Positions 41,485 through 44,511 of a DNA stretch of 44,511 bases are shown piece by piece. Below the pieces are notes generated by a model, which saw only the letters and a list, made by a program, of their open reading frames with translations, made no database searches and was not told the DNA's origin. Each line of letters starts with the position of its first letter. Position 1 is the first letter of the stretch. The stretch is from Bacteriovoracaceae bacterium (GTDB lineage: Bacteria > Bdellovibrionota > Bacteriovoracia > Bacteriovoracales > Bacteriovoracaceae): NCBI GenBank assembly GCA_023954635.1, contig JAGSHI010000013.1:1-44511 (forward strand), in the 5' to 3' direction. A program made the position numbers and the translations under genes.

Positions 41485-41955
41485 ATGAATTTATTTACAA
41501 AACTACTTAATACTCCACTTTCAGAATTAGATCTCTCTGGTGAAATTTTGACTTGTAGACCAGGATCTAATCTTCAAGACGTGCTCAACTTTATTAAAAG
41601 TAGTCATGCAGGAAGTATCGTTATTACTAACGAGCAAAAGCAGCCTGTTGGAATAATCACCGAGAGGGATTTCCTTTTTAAAATTACAGGCAATGGCATT
41701 GATTTTTCTAATAGTTTAATAGATGAATATATGACTCCACATCCAACTACTGTTGAAGTTACTTCTACTCTCCAGCAAGTTATGCAATGTATGAACCTTG
41801 GTGGTTTTAGAAATGTCATTATCGTCAATAAAAAGTCAGAGCTTGTATCAGTCATATCTATAAATGATGTACTAAGTTTTGTTTATGAAAAACTCAATGT
41901 TGATGAGCTCCCTGAAGAAATAGAAGAAATTCTTCCAGAGTTACCAATCGAATAA
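41485..41955 (+). CDS. CBS-domain pair protein
   Basis: 156 aa from ATG 41485; a GTG 6 bp earlier is possible. Two CBS motifs are seen: the first around 20-70 (EILTCRPGSNLQDVLNFI, PVGIITERDFLFK) and the second around 80-135 (YMTPHPTTVEV, QQVMQCMNLGGFRNVIIV, VSVISINDVLSFV). CBS pairs bind adenylates and act as regulatory modules; this stand-alone form is common and usually of unknown partner. An acidic tail (LPEEIEEILPELPIE) closes the protein. It sits ahead of the desaturase gene with a 103-bp gap. Confident family call. Confidence 0.9.
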   Translation: MNLFTKLLNTPLSELDLSGEILTCRPGSNLQDVLNFIKSSHAGSIVITNEQKQPVGIITERDFLFKITGNGIDFSNSLIDEYMTPHPTTVEVTSTLQQVMQCMNLGGFRNVIIVNKKSELVSVISINDVLSFVYEKLNVDELPEEIEEILPELPIE

Positions 41956-42058
41956 CCTTTTTTATGCCACGTGACATTTTTCTTTTACATTTCATTTACA
42001 CAAGAACACTGACTTATCATGCTACCGTTTGGTTATAACCTGACTTATGGAGCCATTT

Positions 42059-43129
42059 ATGGAAACTGTAGCATCGCAAGACTGGAAAAAAGTAGTACGT
42101 AAATATACAACGCCCGACCCTATTAAAAGTTGGTGGCAAGTCTTTAATACACTTGTTCCACTTTTTTTATTATGGTGGTTGGCCTATGAAGCATTAAGTG
42201 TTTCAATATGGCTTGCCATTGCTATTTCATGCGTTAATCAATTTTTTAATATTAGAACATTTATTATTTTACATGATTGTGGGCACGGCTCATTTTTCGA
42301 ACAAAAATGGCTAAGAACTTTTATTGGAACGATTTGTGGAATCCTTACTTTCACCCCTTATAAACAGTGGACTCGCGAGCATGCTGGTCATCATAACACT
42401 TCAGGTAATCTGGACAAAAGAGGCATTGGAGACGTTTGGACACTAACCGCAGATGAGTACACTATGAAGACACCATTACAGCGTCTCGGTTATCATATTT
42501 TTCGTTTCCCTCTTGTTAACTTTATTATTGGTCCTTTCTATATCTTTCAAATTAGATTTCGATTTAAGCAACGTTTTGACGGACCAGCTGAAGATAGAAA
42601 CAGATGGTTAACAAACTTTGCACTCTTTGCAATAATTACTACCCTTTGTTTAACAATAGGCTGGAAAGCTTTTTTAATAGTTCACCTTCCAATTGTTCTT
42701 GTTAGCAACACTATCGGAACCTGGCTCTTCTTTGTTCAACATCAATATGAAGATACATATTGGCGTAAAAATGAAGAATGGGATTACTTTGAAGCTTCAA
42801 TGAAGGGAAGTTCATTCCTTAAACTTCCAAAGTTTTTCCAATGGGGAACAGGCAATATTGGTATTCACCATATTCACCATTTAAGTCACCAAATCCCAAA
42901 TTATTATTTGCGAAAAGCTTATGATGAAAACCCGTTATTTCAGGACTGTAAGGTTTTAGGGTTTTGGGAAAGTTTCAGAGGGATCTGGTTAAAACTTTGG
43001 GATGAAAAGCATAAAGAACTAATCTCTTTTGGTGAATACTACAGAAGATATGGCGTAAGATCAGATGTCTGGGTTAAAAGAGCATGGCAATCTTTCCTTC
43101 CATGGACAAGAAATTTTAGAACCGCCTGA
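42059..43129 (+). CDS. Membrane fatty-acid desaturase
   Basis: 356 aa from ATG 42059, which GGAG (42049-42052) precedes by 6 nt; an in-frame ATG at 42047 contains that ribosome binding site and is less likely. The three His boxes of the di-iron desaturase family are present: HDCGHGSFF at 72-76 onward, EHAGHHNTSG (HxxHH at 108-112), and IHHIHHLSHQIPNYY near the C-terminus. At least four transmembrane segments. It introduces a double bond into membrane acyl chains; omega-6/delta-12-like position is a guess. Likely a cold- or fluidity-adaptation role. Downstream inverted repeat 43153-43183 precedes the next gene. Confident. Confidence 0.92.
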   Translation: METVASQDWKKVVRKYTTPDPIKSWWQVFNTLVPLFLLWWLAYEALSVSIWLAIAISCVNQFFNIRTFIILHDCGHGSFFEQKWLRTFIGTICGILTFTPYKQWTREHAGHHNTSGNLDKRGIGDVWTLTADEYTMKTPLQRLGYHIFRFPLVNFIIGPFYIFQIRFRFKQRFDGPAEDRNRWLTNFALFAIITTLCLTIGWKAFLIVHLPIVLVSNTIGTWLFFVQHQYEDTYWRKNEEWDYFEASMKGSSFLKLPKFFQWGTGNIGIHHIHHLSHQIPNYYLRKAYDENPLFQDCKVLGFWESFRGIWLKLWDEKHKELISFGEYYRRYGVRSDVWVKRAWQSFLPWTRNFRTA

Positions 43130-43152
43130 CCAATTACTCTAGACGTGTTAAG

Positions 43153-43183
43153 ATAAGGCCTTCAACACAAACGAGGGCCTTAT
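43153..43183 (+). promoter_or_regulatory. Inverted repeat enclosing a ribosome binding site and start
   Basis: ATAAGGCC (43153-43160) and GGCCTTAT (43176-43183) form an 8-bp stem with a 15-nt loop. The GAGGG ribosome binding site (43173-43177) lies in the loop end and stem, and the right arm ends inside the ATG at 43182-43184. The hairpin could mask translation of the cupin-like gene. Confidence 0.45.
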
Positions 43184-44189
43184 GATTAACGAAATTTTAG
43201 AGCTTGGAAGTAAAATTGAGAATTTATGGGAAAAACTCAATTTTGAAGAAGCGGCCTTCCCAGATATTTGTTTTGAAGAATTAACCAATTTCAATCACCA
43301 ATTAACACTTGAAGAGTTTGATAACGAAGTGGCCAATTGGGTTCATCTCCCTAACCTTCCAAAACAATTAAATGTTTATAATACTTTTGGACAGCCACCT
43401 GTCACTTTGTTTAACAACGGAAAGTTTGTTCTCGACATCTACTTTTGGATGTATGTTGATACCTCAATCCATAGCCATTCATTCTCAGGGGCCTTCAAAG
43501 TTCTTTATGGAAGGTCTATTCATGAAGAATTTAAAATTATTCCTAAAAAAATATTTGCCCCAGATATTATGTCTACGGACATATCTCGCTGTCAGACAAA
43601 TTTAATTTCACAAAATGACTGCTCAAGAATTACTCAGGGTAATCAATTTTCACACAGACTTGTCCATCTTGATGCACCAACAGTTACCCTTTGTGCACGT
43701 ACAATTAATGATAAAGAAAAAAATCAATGGCATCACTTTACCAATGGTTTGAGTATTGAAAAAAGATCAATTCCTGAAAATGTTCTAAAGAACCTTTACT
43801 ACTACCAATATTTATTTCAAAGGGACGAAGAAAAAGCATTACTGTTTCTAAATAGAATGGTCTCTTCATTAGATATATCTGTAACACTCAACCTTTATGA
43901 ACAGTTAACCCTCGACTCTATGGGATTAGAAGTTGAGGCCATCGAGTATTTATTCAAAACTGTACTAAAGACTTATGGTAATACTGACTGGTTCAAAATC
44001 TATGAGAACTTCTATGAACAAATGCAGAATATTGAAATAGAATTTGAAGCAATCTCTCCAGATCAGCGCTTTCTAGAACATGCCATTATTAACCAATACA
44101 CTCGAAATGAGGCCGAAAGCTATTTAAAGTTAATTCAAGAGGAGCCTATTAATAAGTTTCAACACGATTTAATGAATCAACTCAAATAA
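43182..44189 (+). CDS. Cupin-like domain protein, unknown substrate
   Basis: 335 aa, no signal peptide. The N-terminal 180 residues look like a cupin: FVLDIYFWMYVDTSIHSHSF with H97xH99, a following FSGAFKVLYGRSIHEEF (Gly110, His114), and later FSHRLVHLDAPTVTLCART with two more His. This is reminiscent of cysteine-dioxygenase-type or peptide-modifying cupins, but the usual Glu of the first motif is not aligned, so metal binding is uncertain. The C-terminal 150 residues are helical. It follows the desaturase by 52 bp; co-transcription is possible. A hairpin covers its ribosome binding site. Confidence 0.6.
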   Translation: MINEILELGSKIENLWEKLNFEEAAFPDICFEELTNFNHQLTLEEFDNEVANWVHLPNLPKQLNVYNTFGQPPVTLFNNGKFVLDIYFWMYVDTSIHSHSFSGAFKVLYGRSIHEEFKIIPKKIFAPDIMSTDISRCQTNLISQNDCSRITQGNQFSHRLVHLDAPTVTLCARTINDKEKNQWHHFTNGLSIEKRSIPENVLKNLYYYQYLFQRDEEKALLFLNRMVSSLDISVTLNLYEQLTLDSMGLEVEAIEYLFKTVLKTYGNTDWFKIYENFYEQMQNIEIEFEAISPDQRFLEHAIINQYTRNEAESYLKLIQEEPINKFQHDLMNQLK

Positions 44190-44308
44190 ATAACTGTCTA
44201 TTTCTTTTCAGACTTAACCAGACAGGTAATTTTCAAGAATAACAAATTTACCCGACAACTGGGCTCAGAGATATTAAAGAAAACCTATTTCTCCCCCGAA
44301 AAGCAATT

Positions 44309-44511
44309 ATGAGCTTCTACATAAGTATTGAAGGTAAAACATTAAAGATTGGAAAGTATGTCATCATTGGACGTGGCTCTCCTTTTGATAACCTATTACC
44401 TTTTAAAGATATTGGTAGAGCACATGCAAAAGTTTTAGAACAAGGCCGAAACTATTATATAAAAGATCTCGGAACCGAAACTGGAACTTTTGTTAACGGT
44501 AAGAAGATAAA
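44309..44511 (+). CDS. FHA-domain protein, 5' part only
   Basis: About 67 codons before the window ends. MSFYISIEG is followed by an FHA-type core: YVIIGRGSPFDN (Gly-Arg), then KDIGRAHAKVLEQG (the family SRxH with Ser changed to Gly), then IKDLGTETGTFVNGKKI with the Asn-Gly turn. FHA domains bind phosphothreonine peptides. The Ser-to-Gly change in the SRxH motif may weaken phosphate binding. The rest of the protein is unseen, so other domains cannot be judged. The 119-bp gap upstream shows no clear promoter. Confidence 0.85.
   Translation, partial: MSFYISIEGKTLKIGKYVIIGRGSPFDNLLPFKDIGRAHAKVLEQGRNYYIKDLGTETGTFVNGKKI

Overview
The window looks like chromosomal sequence from a low-GC, Gram-negative bacterium. 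There are many Sec signal peptides and lipoboxes, two proteins ending in the aromatic residue typical of outer-membrane beta-barrels, a proteobacterial-type GshA and almost no long non-coding stretch. Proteins with a style common in Bdellovibrionota (receiver plus HD-GYP, coiled-coil plus PilZ, a stand-alone HNH protein, many short orphan lipoproteins) make a Bacteriovoracaceae or Halobacteriovorax-like host my best guess. This rests on gene style and base composition, not on a marker gene. I saw no rRNA, tRNA, CRISPR array, insertion sequence, phage module or integrase. No gap between genes exceeds about 240 bases.

Layout. 1-7440: the 5' part of purF (cut by the window edge), small lipoproteins, a lipoprotein alpha/beta hydrolase, an HNH nuclease-like protein, a beta-barrel protein, an AI-2E family permease and a membrane protein. 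7474-11918: cyclic-di-GMP-type signalling (a coiled-coil GYF/PilZ protein and a receiver/HD-GYP protein) around a putative zinc metalloprotease lipoprotein. 12154-15786: a His-rich membrane protein, an exported EEP-fold phosphatase/nuclease, and a translationally coupled pair of a cysteine-rich secreted protein and an M19 dipeptidase. 15783-19123: a coupled GMC alcohol oxidoreductase and aldehyde dehydrogenase, with a perfect 18-bp palindrome upstream. 19285-24077: an MBOAT/SGNH acyl-transfer pair, a micro-lipoprotein, an adenosine-deaminase-like protein and a Rieske oxygenase.

24221-29344: a transglutaminase-like domain fused to a beta-barrel and coupled to a membrane-tailed thioredoxin, then a lipoprotein, gshA and a frameshifted single-domain response regulator. 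29337-34779: a CPBP-like membrane protein, a GH63-like glycosidase, a 14-cysteine secreted protein, an unlisted 59-aa exported peptide gene, a large lipoprotein and a bacteriohemerythrin. 34884-38473: two coupled DUF4139 (MuiA-like) proteins. 38477-44511: a secreted orphan, an acyl-CoA synthetase, a TlpA-like thioredoxin, a CBS-pair protein, a fatty-acid desaturase, a cupin-like protein and the start of an FHA protein.

Functional threads: (i) lipid chemistry, with GMC plus ALDH converting alcohol to acid, a long-chain acyl-CoA synthetase and a desaturase; (ii) envelope remodelling, with the MBOAT/SGNH pair, TGase-barrel, MuiA-like pair and M19 dipeptidase; (iii) thiol chemistry, with gshA, two thioredoxin-fold proteins and several cysteine-rich secreted proteins; (iv) signalling, with PilZ, HD-GYP, FHA and CheY-like proteins. 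Genes are densely packed. Several convergent pairs overlap at their 3' ends, and several same-strand pairs share ATGA or TAATG junctions, which indicates translational coupling.
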